A DNA stretch of 64,000 nucleotides from Paenibacillus elgii NBRC 100335 (GCF_004000865.1 NZ_BIMB01000001.1:186001-250000), one strand, 5' to 3'; positions 41,496 through 50,412 are shown, numbered from the stretch's first letter. Notes: generated from the letters alone by a model not told the origin. Program-made: numbers and translations.

Positions 41496-42149
41496 TTATC
41501 TGCCGGTAAACTTTTTCACGTAATCTTCGCAAATGTACCGATTATCTTCGCCATGGGCTGGCGGAATGTTCGCTACTCTAAAAAAGCTTAGCCCTACGAC
41601 CATCGCTAACAGCCCATAGGCGGCGTTTTGGGAATCTTCTACAGACATTTGCCCCATCTTGTTGCCGTAATCAAAAATCTTAGCTATGCCCTGAAGATCA
41701 GCCATATAGCTCTTGGATACGACTTCCTGCAAATTGCGATCCAGCACAGCCTTTGAGAAAAACTGCAGAAAGAGCCTTGCTTGATCTTCGTACGGGATGA
41801 ACATCTTTTCAATGCCATCCAGCTGCGAAACGTTAATCTTCTTTTCCGCATCTTCACCGTATGGAGGCAAAATATGCTTCAACGTGACGTCAATCATTTC
41901 ACCGGCTGTCATCGTGCGTTCAATCTCGGATTGTATCTTTAGACTGTAGTAGGCCAAAAACGACTTGAAGGCTTCGATCGTCAAATGATCCTTATTTTTA
42001 TAATAATAAGCGACAACTCCCTTGGAGCAGCCGGCATATTCGGCGACCTTATCCAGCGTCATGCCATCCATCCCGTGAAGGCTAATGCAGGTTAATGTGG
42101 CGTTTATGACATCGGCTCGGCGCTTTGGTTCCATTCCTAGTTTGGGCAT
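41496..42149 (-). CDS. TetR-family transcriptional regulator (BetI-like)
   Basis: A 217-aa TetR: RADVINATLTCISLHGMDGM, recognition helix GCSKGVVAYYYKNKDHLTIE, and a C-terminal ligand domain typical of BetI-like members. AAGGTG is 5 nt upstream of ATG 42149. It is co-directional with the FGE-like gene, likely in one operon, and divergent from a flavin reductase gene, so either may be its target. Confidence 0.9.
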   Translation of the reverse strand: MPKLGMEPKRRADVINATLTCISLHGMDGMTLDKVAEYAGCSKGVVAYYYKNKDHLTIEAFKSFLAYYSLKIQSEIERTMTAGEMIDVTLKHILPPYGEDAEKKINVSQLDGIEKMFIPYEDQARLFLQFFSKAVLDRNLQEVVSKSYMADLQGIAKIFDYGNKMGQMSVEDSQNAAYGLLAMVVGLSFFRVANIPPAHGEDNRYICEDYVKKFTGR

Positions 42150-42338
42150 GAATTCACCTTATCCCTTTTTATACTGACCAGACAGAATAAATAAAGTGTA
42201 CCTAAGGATGGATCATATTGTCAATCACAATTCCAAAGCTTTTGACATCTTGCTGTTTTACTCCATATTCATATCTCCGGTAAAAAACTTGTGATCTATT
42301 CATGAAAAATCGACCACTAAGGAGATGTGGATAAGCTA

Positions 42339-42962
42339 ATGCATACGGTAATCGAACCCAAAATTCTTTATTTTGGCACCTCTGTCGTGCTTATAAGTAC
42401 GATCAACGAAGACGGCACGCCCAATTTGGCTCCTATGTCCTCTGCCTGGTGGCTCAATCAATCGTGTATGCTCGGTTTAAGCAGCAAGGCTCAGACCGTT
42501 CAGAATTTGATCCGTGAACGCGAGTGTGTACTGAATCTCCCGTCCATCGACTTGATTCCAGCGATTGATCGGCTGACCTTATTAACAGGTCGAAATCCGG
42601 TGCCCGAGTCCAAAGCCCTGAGGGGCTATCAGCATGAAGCGGATAAATTCGGTGTTGCAGGGCTGACCCCGCTTCCGGCACAGCTTGTTCAAGCGCCGCG
42701 CGTCAAAGAATGCCCCGTCCATCTGGAAGCCAAGCTGGTGAAGCTGCATCCGTTCGAAGAACCAAGTTCCCTTGTCGCAATCGAAGTACGCATCGAAAAA
42801 GTGCATATCGAAGAAGATCTTCTAATGGATGCAAACTCAAACTATATCGACCCTTCGAAATGGAATCCGATGATTATGAATTTCTGCGAATATTTCGGCC
42901 TTAGCGAGCAACTGTCTGCATCAAAACTAGCGCCGGTCTTCGGGCCGGGTTCTGCAAAATAA
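42339..42962 (+). CDS. Flavin reductase-like (FMN-binding split-barrel) protein
   Basis: A 207-aa protein. KILYFGTSVVLISTINEDGT, APMSSAWWLNQSCMLGLSSK and TVQNLIRERECVLNLPS match the flavin reductase-like domain, and a C-terminal extension (WNPMIMNFCEYFGLSE) follows. It likely binds FMN; the substrate is unknown. AAGGAG at 42319-42324 is 14 nt from ATG 42339 and 2 nt from an alternative GTG at 42327, so the start is uncertain. Confidence 0.85.
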   Translation: MHTVIEPKILYFGTSVVLISTINEDGTPNLAPMSSAWWLNQSCMLGLSSKAQTVQNLIRERECVLNLPSIDLIPAIDRLTLLTGRNPVPESKALRGYQHEADKFGVAGLTPLPAQLVQAPRVKECPVHLEAKLVKLHPFEEPSSLVAIEVRIEKVHIEEDLLMDANSNYIDPSKWNPMIMNFCEYFGLSEQLSASKLAPVFGPGSAK

Positions 42963-43050
42963 ATACGGAAAAAGGAGCCCTGAGGCTCCCATGCAGCTCT
43001 GTACGTCATTCACCATGCAGATGGATGGATATCGAAGCGGAAAACACTTT

Positions 43051-43674
43051 CTAATAAGGCCTGGGATGAGGAGTCATTGCCATTGCTTTTGTTTGTTGAA
43101 CTGTCCCGAATGGATGATTAGGCGGCGCATAAATGACGTAAATTTTGAGTGGTTTATTCCCGGTATTGATCACATTATGCCACTTTCCGGCAGGTATCAT
43201 AATTGCGTAGCCATCATAGGCTTTTTCTTGAAAAGTCAATCTATCCTTGGTATCACCCATTTGAACAAGTCCTTGGCCTTCTTCAATTCGTATGAATTGA
43301 TCAATATGCGGATGAACTTCTAAGCCGATGTCATCTCGAACATTGATACTCATTACGGTCACTTGAAAGTGTTTCCCTGTCCATATTGCGGTTCGGTAAG
43401 TATTATTTTGTTTTGTAACCTTATCAATATTGACTACATATGGTTTGGCTCCATGATCCTTTACTACTCGCTCATCTAAAGACTCAAATCGTCCAGCATT
43501 ATCAACTGCAACAGGATAGGAGTGTAAAACTGCATTTTGATTTAAAGGATAATGATTTTGTTGATTTCTGGACCCATAGCTTGGGTAATAAACGGGAGTA
43601 TTCATACCAGCGTAGTAAGGATATGAATACATTGGATTAAAATACGATTTAGGAATATGATGCACCTCTGTCAT
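43051..43674 (-). CDS. Cupin-domain protein with tyrosine/asparagine-rich N-terminus
   Basis: A 207-aa protein. Residues 1-50 are rich in Tyr, Asn, Pro and Ser (YFNPMYSYPYYAGMNTPVYY), as in some spore-coat proteins. The cupin barrel follows, with GLEVHPHIDQFIRIEEGQGL (HxH..E metal ligands) and IPAGKWHNVINTGNKPLKIY (second His). Similar proteins are common in spore-formers. A coat or sporulation role is inference. ATG 43674 has GGAGGG very close; ATG 43683 has none. Confidence 0.85.
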   Translation of the reverse strand: MTEVHHIPKSYFNPMYSYPYYAGMNTPVYYPSYGSRNQQNHYPLNQNAVLHSYPVAVDNAGRFESLDERVVKDHGAKPYVVNIDKVTKQNNTYRTAIWTGKHFQVTVMSINVRDDIGLEVHPHIDQFIRIEEGQGLVQMGDTKDRLTFQEKAYDGYAIMIPAGKWHNVINTGNKPLKIYVIYAPPNHPFGTVQQTKAMAMTPHPRPY

Positions 43675-43899
43675 TCCCTCCATATTTTTATAATGACATC
43701 ATATGCCTATATTTATAAAACGTACTTCGATTTATTTTGCTTTCCATGCTTTGTTGCTCGCCTGAGCAAAACAAACATTCTTTGCTCGATATTTGTAAAC
43801 AATAATCATTACAATTAGAATCATCTTTACAAACTAAGGCACCAAAAAAAGACACCAATTCTGTTTTTGGCACCACTTTTTAATTATGAAAAAATGACA

Positions 43900-43925
43900 A
43901 AAACCCTTGATTCCTCAAGGGTTTT
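43900..43925 (-). terminator. Terminator beyond the outer tRNA-Ala 3' fragment
   Basis: AAAACCCTTGA and TCAAGGGTTTT form an 11-bp perfect stem with a tetraloop, with A/T tracts outside. On the minus strand it follows the tRNA 3' fragment at 43944-43930 within a few bases, as expected for the original tRNA-Ala terminator pushed away by an insertion. Confidence 0.8.
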
Positions 43926-43929
43926 CGAG

Positions 43930-43944
43930 TATGGAGCCTAGGGG
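43930..43944 (-). repeat. Outer copy of the tRNA-Ala 3' end (putative attachment site)
   Basis: TATGGAGCCTAGGGG is identical to 50411-50425, which covers the acceptor arm 3' strand, discriminator and two flanking bases of tRNA-Ala(GGC). No tRNA body adjoins it. Together with the intact tRNA it brackets the A+T-rich defence island. Confidence 0.72.
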
Positions 43945-43950
43945 TTTTGT

Positions 43951-44001
43951 ACGTTAAGGAAAGAAGGGAGAAAAGCCTTGTGGGACAAGGCTTTTTAAAA
44001 T
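43951..44001. repeat. Repeat with terminator, copy A
   Basis: ACGTTAAGGAAAGAAGG followed by AAAAGCCTTG-TGGG-CAAGGCTTTT. The block resembles 46042-46097 (GCGTTAATAAAGTTGGAAGG, then AAAGCCTTG and CAAGGCTTTT). The hairpin is a probable terminator. Confidence 0.55.
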
Positions 44002-44141
44002 TTTATGTCTCTACGTTCGAGCGCGCCGCGGCGCTCGGAAAGAAAAAGTGTGACCAAAAATGTGACCAGTGAATTATTCTTTACTGCCAGAATTAATTGA
44101 TTGTTGGGTCCTTAACTGTGTTTTAGGCAAGTATAACCCAT

Positions 44142-45098
44142 TTATTCATTTAGCAGCATACTTACGCTTACAAATGGCTCTGATTCAATGTTAAATTTAG
44201 CAATTTTCTTTTGTAGTAAGTCAATTAGAGGGATATCCTGAGTTAATACCCTTCTTAAATCTAAACCATCCATAAGAAAAATTGATTTGTCCGGTTGTTG
44301 TTTCATTAAAGGGACTACATGCGGAGACCATCCACCGATTGAAAGAAGCAGCCCCATGGTTTGTTTGCCTGAGCGAGCAACTTTCCCGTATAATGAATCT
44401 AATTGTTTCATATCTGTTAGTTGACTTGTCCATTTCATTTCTACGAGATAATGCCATCCATCCAGTTTGAATGCTCCATCGATTTGCTCACCACCTTCAT
44501 TACGTCGAAAACTTTGCATGAGCGCAATATCATATACATTAAAGAGCATATTCATTAATTGTTCTAACATTAAACCTCGCTTTTGAGGATTATCTTTCAT
44601 CATAACAAGTTCGTCATACATCATTAATAGAAGTTTTGATTGATTCTGGATTTCATGTTCCATTTTCACAATTGCTACTCGTCTTTCTTCTTCCAATCTC
44701 TTACGTTCCTTTTCCTTTTCTTCTCTTAGAAGTTGCTTCTCTTTTTCTTCCATTATCTCAATTACATTTAGAACTTCTCTAGCTTTCTGAACAGTAGCTC
44801 TTGCAAGCATTTCATTATCCGTTAAGTGAAATTGATTCCAGTTAGCCGCGATTTTTATAATCGAGTTGATATTGTTTTTGTATTCAGATTTCTTTTCCAG
44901 CTCTTGAACAATTATTGCCCCCATATCTCGTTTAGTGAGTGGTTTTCCATCAACATTTCGTTTTTTCAGTAGACTCGCAAAGAACTTCTCGCTAATTCCA
45001 GCTGGTCTAAGTATTAGTTCATACATTTGGGTTTTTTTGTAGACTAAACATGCGATTATATCTATAATAAGCCTTTTAATATCAGGATTTGCGTGCAT
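44142..45098 (-). CDS. PD-(D/E)XK nuclease with coiled coil, defence-island gene
   Basis: The protein has about 318 aa in three parts: an N-terminal helical domain, a highly charged coiled coil (residues about 103-170, many Glu/Lys/Arg), and a C-terminal restriction-endonuclease-like core. The core has EQLMNMLFNVYDIAL, then GEQIDGAFKLDGWHYLVEMKW, giving D207, E220 and K222 of a D-x(12)-ExK site as in Mrr-like enzymes. It is the last gene of the island. ATG 45098 has AGGAG 8 nt upstream. I know no named system for it. A DNA-degrading effector role is inferred from the fold and neighbours. Confidence 0.75.
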   Translation of the reverse strand: MHANPDIKRLIIDIIACLVYKKTQMYELILRPAGISEKFFASLLKKRNVDGKPLTKRDMGAIIVQELEKKSEYKNNINSIIKIAANWNQFHLTDNEMLARATVQKAREVLNVIEIMEEKEKQLLREEKEKERKRLEEERRVAIVKMEHEIQNQSKLLLMMYDELVMMKDNPQKRGLMLEQLMNMLFNVYDIALMQSFRRNEGGEQIDGAFKLDGWHYLVEMKWTSQLTDMKQLDSLYGKVARSGKQTMGLLLSIGGWSPHVVPLMKQQPDKSIFLMDGLDLRRVLTQDIPLIDLLQKKIAKFNIESEPFVSVSMLLNE

Positions 45099-45211
45099 AA
45101 GCATTACTCCTATTCGGAACTAATTCAATAATTTTATCTCTACTAAACCATGTTAATTCTACTGCAAAAAATCGTACCTTAATCATAGAGTCGTTAAGTA
45201 TCAAGCGTTAG

Positions 45212-45787
45212 TCAGAAATCCAGGGTAACTTCTTGAGCTTTTTTGATATCATCAGTCCATCTGCTGCTCACATTTTTGGCGTTACAACGTTTATAAGCAT
45301 CCTTCCCCAATAATAACCTTGTCTTTTCAAGATTTTTGGGAGTGACCTTCTTATCGTTGGTTGTGTTATCTAGCCACCCCATAAAATATATTTTATCAGC
45401 TTCTTCCACATCTTTTCGATAACCCGCTATTTCATGGGGTTTGGGAGTATTCTTCCTATCAGCTTTTTGTGGAATGTTCTTATTAAACTCGGAGAAGAAA
45501 TAAATGGGCTTAAATTTATTTATCGGATCATATTGCAAACCAAGAATTCGGCATAATTCAGAATACTTTTCGTGCGACAGGGTTGAATCAATAACAAATC
45601 CTTTTTTAACATCCACTTCAAAATAGAAGTTTTCAGCTTTCACACCAAACATTAATTTGTAAGGACTTTCATCAATAAAGAAAAATACATCGAAGGCAAC
45701 GTTATTGTATCTAAAACCAAATCTATACCTCTTAAGGCTTAGTTGCCGCATATCATTGTATAAAGAAATGATTCCGTCTAGTTTCAT
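45212..45787 (-). CDS. Uncharacterised 191-aa island protein (resembles DUF6037)
   Basis: The protein starts MKLDGIISLYNDMRQLSLKR and has a beta-rich N-terminal half (NNVAFDVFFFIDESPYKLMF, AENFYFEVDVKKGFVIDS). The C-terminal half is basic and helical (KNLEKTRLLLGKDAYKRC). It looks like members of DUF6037 as I remember them, a family with no known function; this is unverified. AAGGTGG is 8 nt from the ATG. It lies between the Gabija-like pair and the PD-(D/E)XK nuclease gene, 107 bp upstream of the latter. Confidence 0.65.
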   Translation of the reverse strand: MKLDGIISLYNDMRQLSLKRYRFGFRYNNVAFDVFFFIDESPYKLMFGVKAENFYFEVDVKKGFVIDSTLSHEKYSELCRILGLQYDPINKFKPIYFFSEFNKNIPQKADRKNTPKPHEIAGYRKDVEEADKIYFMGWLDNTTNDKKVTPKNLEKTRLLLGKDAYKRCNAKNVSSRWTDDIKKAQEVTLDF

Positions 45788-46277
45788 ATTCTATCCACCT
45801 TATTAGACTGAGAATTATAGCTTATTCACCTTCATTTTCACTACATAACGACACGATCTATATTTTTTCTATCAATCCCTTCCAATCCTCTACTTGCATA
45901 GAAAAAGAACTTTGCTCGTCTCCAAAAGTAAAGCTAGCGGAGAAAAACAATTGGATAGACAAGGGATTATCGACATATTGGTGAAGCAAGGAGGATCAAA
46001 CCCTGGCTTCATCTCAGTTACTTAGAAGACAGAGTTCTTTGCGTTAATAAAGTTGGAAGGAAAGCCTTGATCGACAAGGCTTTTAGGAGTTTGATCCGGC
46101 TAAGTACGAATGCACCACTCGAACCATAATGTTGCGTATCAAAGATCTATTTAAAACAATTATAATTATTGCAACGAATGATTAAATTCATATTGAAACT
46201 TTCCTCAATCTATATAAGTAACCCATTTTAATAAGGCTACTACTTATCACAATTTAAAATAAAAACAAAAATAATAG
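45788..46277. other. 490-bp A+T-rich gap inside the island
   Basis: No convincing gene. It holds copy B of a terminator-containing repeat (46042-46097). The gap divides the Gabija-like operon from the two downstream genes, which may therefore have their own promoter. Confidence 0.5.
46042..46097. repeat. Repeat with terminator, copy B
   Basis: GCGTTAATAAAGTTGGAAGG is followed by AAAGCCTTG-ATCGA-CAAGGCTTTT, similar in order and sequence to copy A at 43951. It may terminate the Gabija-like transcript. Confidence 0.52.
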
Positions 46278-47918
46278 TTATGTAACACTGGTTGACATAG
46301 CCCAATTGAGATCTTTACGCAAATTGGGTAGATTATTTGTATATAAGAATGGAGATTCTTCAGCTGACCAAAAGTCTTTTTGTCTACTTCTATATCTTTT
46401 AGACCCCTGCATAATAAAACATGCTTCGATTGCCCTAGTGATACCAACATAATGAAGATTTAATGCCTGGGTATAATCTTCTTCAGTTACCCTATCTCCT
46501 TCAGGTGGTAAGATAAACCTATACAAATCTAATAGGAACACGCAACTAAACTCTAATCCTTTCGATTTATGCAATGTCATAATGCTTATTTCATTTTCAG
46601 TTGCAGGCTTGAAACTTTTTAGTTTATCATTGTTCCTTAAAATAAGCTTCAGTTCATTACATACATCACTATCTTCATACTCAGGATAGGCAAGCTTAGC
46701 AATTTCAAAAAACAAGTGTAATTGATTCACTAACTCACCTTCGCTACAGGAAAAAATTCCCTCTAAGATGCTTAATGCACTTTCAAACCTCTTTTTATCA
46801 TATTCCTCATTAAAATAAGTTTCTACAAAGTCCAATCTAGTTGTTTGCCCAACTTTATACGCGAAATAAGCAGATAATAAATCGTTAAATAAAACCCCCC
46901 AATAGGAATTACTTTTATCCAGTTCAGTATCAATGAACAATTTATTACTGGTTTTTAAGAATTGTGATGCTCTCTTTGCAGATTCATTCCCTCTACACAA
47001 AATCGCAAAGTCATTGTTATTTTTTAAGCCATACTTTGATTTTAAATGCGGCAAATTATTTTCGATTGAATTAATAACGGCCTCATCAGTTCCAGTAACA
47101 TTTACTTTAAATACTCTAGGATTATCTATTAGCTCGATATTTGAGACACCCATAAGTGCTAGTGAGTAGTCAGAAATACTTTTATGGCACCTATGATTTT
47201 TGGTTATTTCTAAATGAGTAAAATTATCGTTTGACATTAACGAAAACAAATATTTTGAATACCTATTACTGAATGCATAAATTGCTTGATTTAGGTCTCC
47301 TACAGCTATTCCAATAATACCCTTATCAACTAACTTCAAAAAAATGTTATGCTGTATTTCACCACAATCTTGGTATTCATCAATGAAGATATGAGTATAC
47401 TTTGCTGATAAATATAATAGACATTCTGGGACAGTATTTAAAATATAGAATGCTGTTTCGCCGCATATTTCTAAAAAAATATGACCATCTAGTAAAGATT
47501 TTTGAAGTAGAACTTCCAATTCTAGATCATTTAACCCCTTCTTTAAGTCCTTTAACTTTTCGTATTCCGGGTAATCATCTAAAGAATCCTTTACTTCTAG
47601 AGATACAAGCTTACCTAAAAGGAGCTTTGCAAATGGTGTTATGATTTCAGAAATGTAGAACTTGTCTATTGTTCCAAAGAAATGTTGACTTTTTTCGATA
47701 CCTTTTTTTCTACACCGAATTTCTAATTCTTTACTTGATTTTCTAGTAAAGGAAATCGCTATAATTCCTTGATAATCCAATGATGTTTCAGTTAGTGAGC
47801 CAATCTTCTCAACAATAGTAAATGTTTTCCCGCTTCCAGGTTTAGCAGTTACGACTAAGTTCCCCTGTTTTCTTATAATCTCTTTTTGTTCTTCACTAGG
47901 TTGTATGGGTTTACCCAT
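46278..47918 (-). CDS. UvrD/PcrA-like SF1 helicase, GajB-like
   Basis: The 546-aa protein has SF1A helicase motifs: Walker A VVTAKPGSGKTFTIVEKI (about residue 25), IAISFTRKSSKELEIRC, Walker B HIFIDEYQDCGEIQ, GIAVGDLNQAIYAFSNR, MTLHKSKGLEFSCVFLL (motif V) and LHYVGITRAIEACFIMQG (motif VI). Size and motif order fit GajB of Gabija, which acts with GajA against phage. Its start overlaps the end of the upstream OLD-type gene by 8 bp, so both are co-translated. The gene is much richer in A+T than the flanks. Confidence 0.85.
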   Translation of the reverse strand: MGKPIQPSEEQKEIIRKQGNLVVTAKPGSGKTFTIVEKIGSLTETSLDYQGIIAISFTRKSSKELEIRCRKKGIEKSQHFFGTIDKFYISEIITPFAKLLLGKLVSLEVKDSLDDYPEYEKLKDLKKGLNDLELEVLLQKSLLDGHIFLEICGETAFYILNTVPECLLYLSAKYTHIFIDEYQDCGEIQHNIFLKLVDKGIIGIAVGDLNQAIYAFSNRYSKYLFSLMSNDNFTHLEITKNHRCHKSISDYSLALMGVSNIELIDNPRVFKVNVTGTDEAVINSIENNLPHLKSKYGLKNNNDFAILCRGNESAKRASQFLKTSNKLFIDTELDKSNSYWGVLFNDLLSAYFAYKVGQTTRLDFVETYFNEEYDKKRFESALSILEGIFSCSEGELVNQLHLFFEIAKLAYPEYEDSDVCNELKLILRNNDKLKSFKPATENEISIMTLHKSKGLEFSCVFLLDLYRFILPPEGDRVTEEDYTQALNLHYVGITRAIEACFIMQGSKRYRSRQKDFWSAEESPFLYTNNLPNLRKDLNWAMSTSVT

Positions 47919-49674
47919 TTTCTTTCACAACCTTTTCAGCCAATTCTTTAATCCGCTTTAAGGGCTCTACAATTTTGTCATCCTTCAAGCAATCTAGCTT
48001 ATCAAACTTATAATTCAAGAAGTTAAGCATGTTCTCTGCTTTTGCTTGCTGCATTTTCTTAACTGTATTCTGTGTAGTTCTTGTACCATAGAAATTTTTC
48101 AATTCTTTGAATAGTTTACTTTTAACTAAATCATTCTCTAAATCTTTCTCAGACAAAAATATATTATCTTTATCAACTTTTTGAATTATGTATCTTAATA
48201 TTTCACTAGCTTCTTTAGGAGCTTTTGAACTTTTAGCCCATTCATTATGTTCTTTATTTTTCTTCCAATAGTCTATAAGACCTTCATTCTCTTCTACATT
48301 TAATAGTTCTTCATAAATACCCATTATTCGTGAAACACCAGCTTGATATGATAGTTCTACTTTAGGAGCATCTTTGGTTTTATTAAAAATATCATTATCA
48401 GTTCTTAAAACAAAAGGAATACCTAAAGCTAGACATATTTTTATATAAGGTTTAAAACCTACTCCATTAACTGAAATGATAGAGACATTGAGGCGATCAA
48501 GATCAATATTCATTACTTTAGACACAGCTGTATAAAAAAGCTTTTCTGAAGGCCCTTCTACAAGAAAAACAGCATTTACAAAAAATACATCTGCGGTAAT
48601 TGCATCTAATCTATAACCAAAATCATTAAATTCTAAACTTAAGTTCTCACTGCACCCCCCCATTGCTACCTTCGTAAGTTTCTTTTCAAGATGTAGTTTT
48701 ACAATTTTATCGGGTCGAAATTCAGCTGCTATGTGAGGCGAATGAGTAGTAATAAACACTTGTTCATCAAATTTCTCGAGTAAATAGCTTGATAGTTTCC
48801 TTTGTTGATGAGGATGTAAATGCGCTTCGGGTTCTTCTACAGCAAAAAATGTCACTTTTTCAAGAGTTTTTTTATTTTTTTGTTTAGCAACCCAAGTAGC
48901 TAAAAATATCTGATTATTTCTTCCATCCCCACCTAATGTAAGTGTTTCTCCATCTGTTGTATAAGTTAATTCGAGATTATCCAGCATACGATTAACATCT
49001 GAATTAGCATTTTTAAAGCTCAACTTCTGACTCTCATTGTGTATTGCTAATTCTCCTAGTTCAGTATCTACACTTGCCAATGATTTTTTTATATAATTTA
49101 GTTCATCCACTTTTGCATTTAATACCCTTAGATCTTCTTTAATTTCATCAATAGATTTTTCATCTGCTTTTCTTTGGTCTTCTTTCAATAAAGATTTTGC
49201 ATCTTCAAGAATTTGATTTTTTTCTCGCTTCATAAAAGATCTTAAATCTCGATTGGTATTAACACATTCCATATTGAGTCGTCTTATATAAAATCGTGAT
49301 TGTTTAAATTCTAACATATCTTCAGAATGTCCAGCATAAATCCCATATTCTCCACCTTTTGTGTTCTTATATTGAATAAAAACCGTACCATCCTTTAAGT
49401 CTCCTTTAAAAGTGCTAATTAAACAATCTTCAGTTACCTGAGTAATTTTCACAGTAATCTCAATCGAATTTGACCTTGTAAAAACATTATAATCGCTATC
49501 GTATAGCTCTAACTCTTTATCACTTAAACCTCGATCAAATAAAATCCTCAAAGCATATATTAAATTAGTTTTTCCAACATCATTGGCACCAATAATTAAT
49601 GTCTGATTAGAAAAAGCTATTTTCTCATCATCAAAATTTCGGAATCCTTTAATTTTTATCCAATCAATTAACAC
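47911..49674 (-). CDS. OLD-family ATPase/TOPRIM nuclease, GajA-like
   Basis: The 587-aa protein has a split ABC ATPase: Walker A LIIGANDVGKTNLIYALRIL (29-36), signature-like TLGGDGRNNQ (246-255), Walker B FFAVEEPEAHLHP (276-288) and H-loop TTHSPHIAAEF (309-319). A helical insertion lies at 140-230. The C-terminal TOPRIM nuclease shows FLVEGPSEKLF (E near 373) and LRTDND (D near 426). This is the GajA architecture and length. GTG 49674 has AAGGAGG 10 nt upstream. GajA is known to nick phage DNA when nucleotide levels fall. Confidence 0.87.
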   Translation of the reverse strand: MLIDWIKIKGFRNFDDEKIAFSNQTLIIGANDVGKTNLIYALRILFDRGLSDKELELYDSDYNVFTRSNSIEITVKITQVTEDCLISTFKGDLKDGTVFIQYKNTKGGEYGIYAGHSEDMLEFKQSRFYIRRLNMECVNTNRDLRSFMKREKNQILEDAKSLLKEDQRKADEKSIDEIKEDLRVLNAKVDELNYIKKSLASVDTELGELAIHNESQKLSFKNANSDVNRMLDNLELTYTTDGETLTLGGDGRNNQIFLATWVAKQKNKKTLEKVTFFAVEEPEAHLHPHQQRKLSSYLLEKFDEQVFITTHSPHIAAEFRPDKIVKLHLEKKLTKVAMGGCSENLSLEFNDFGYRLDAITADVFFVNAVFLVEGPSEKLFYTAVSKVMNIDLDRLNVSIISVNGVGFKPYIKICLALGIPFVLRTDNDIFNKTKDAPKVELSYQAGVSRIMGIYEELLNVEENEGLIDYWKKNKEHNEWAKSSKAPKEASEILRYIIQKVDKDNIFLSEKDLENDLVKSKLFKELKNFYGTRTTQNTVKKMQQAKAENMLNFLNYKFDKLDCLKDDKIVEPLKRIKELAEKVVKENG

Positions 49675-50287
49675 GTTTATCTACCTCCTTAGTAATTAAT
49701 TTTCCAAGTCTTAGACCTGCATAAAAATTATATTTACTGTTATCTCCTAGATGATTCTTTTAATTTCAACCAACTACTTTCGAAACAAGATAGTACTAAT
49801 TTCATAATCTTTCGACAAATTTCCTGTAAATCCTCGTTAAAAGATATAAATATTATCAAACTGCCTCAATTGAACAAACATGATGCCAACTAAATATCAC
49901 TGATTACAAAATAATAAAAAACTCGTAGGAGTTTTGAACAAGATCCAACTTTGTAGACATTTAAAAAAGCCCAAATCTGTAAATCAATGTCCCCCTAAGA
50001 CGGTTCACAAACACCACCAAGATTGATGTAATATTTCCCCTTTCATGAAGCCCAGGGGGAATCTTCCTTGTACAAAAGTACCCTTGACTATGTCCTCACA
50101 CCAGACGCTTCCGAGTACTTTGCAGGCCCCGGTATTACGCTCCTCTCCCTATGTGCGGTCTGAACCCTAGGCTATCGAAATTCTCTATTTTAATCCCCAG
50201 TGCACTCAATGACGCAAAGCTCAGCGGTAAATTTCAATGCCGTAACGCTTCGTATGTACGATCTGCCCCTTACAATGGCCCATAAAA
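49675..50287. other. About 610 bp without a gene at the tRNA-side of the island
   Basis: No ORF with a ribosome binding site. A small hairpin AAAACTC-GTAG-GAGTTTT lies at 49919-49936. Composition changes near 50000 from A+T-rich to balanced, so 50000-50280 may come from a different source than the gaj genes. No integrase motif was found. Confidence 0.45.
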
Positions 50288-50326
50288 GAAAAAACGTCAC
50301 ACATATATAGTGACGGAGCCTAGGGG
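50288..50326 (-). repeat. Internal copy of the tRNA-Ala 3' end with its own terminator
   Basis: GGAGCCTAGGGG (50315-50326) repeats 12 bases of the tRNA-Ala 3' end. On the minus strand it is followed at once by GTCAC-TATATATGT-GTGAC and TTTTTTC (50314-50288), a terminator hairpin. Arrangement is the same as at 43944-43900, suggesting a second, nested insertion event. Confidence 0.62.
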
Positions 50327-50357
50327 ATATGGATATCCTGATTTAACTTACGCCATA

Positions 50358-50407
50358 GAAAAAAGGCCTTTAAACACTCGGAAATCCTTGTGTTTAAAGG
50401 CTTTTTA
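50358..50407 (-). terminator. Terminator of the tRNA-Ala gene
   Basis: GCCTTTAAACAC (50366-50377) and GTGTTTAAAGGC (50390-50401) are perfect 12-bp arms; the A-run at 50359-50364 is a T-run on the minus strand. It begins within 15 nt of the tRNA 3' end. Confidence 0.85.
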
Positions 50408-50412
50408 CTTTA

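Noticed and set aside
42974-42989. GGAGCC/GGCTCC hairpin after the flavin reductase gene as a terminator
   Set aside because: The 6-bp stem is followed by CATGCAG with no T-run on either strand.
44018-44037. G+C-rich hairpin CGAGCGC/GCGCTCG
   Set aside because: It is a perfect 7-bp stem but has no T-run or nearby gene end that would give it a role, so it is not listed as a terminator.
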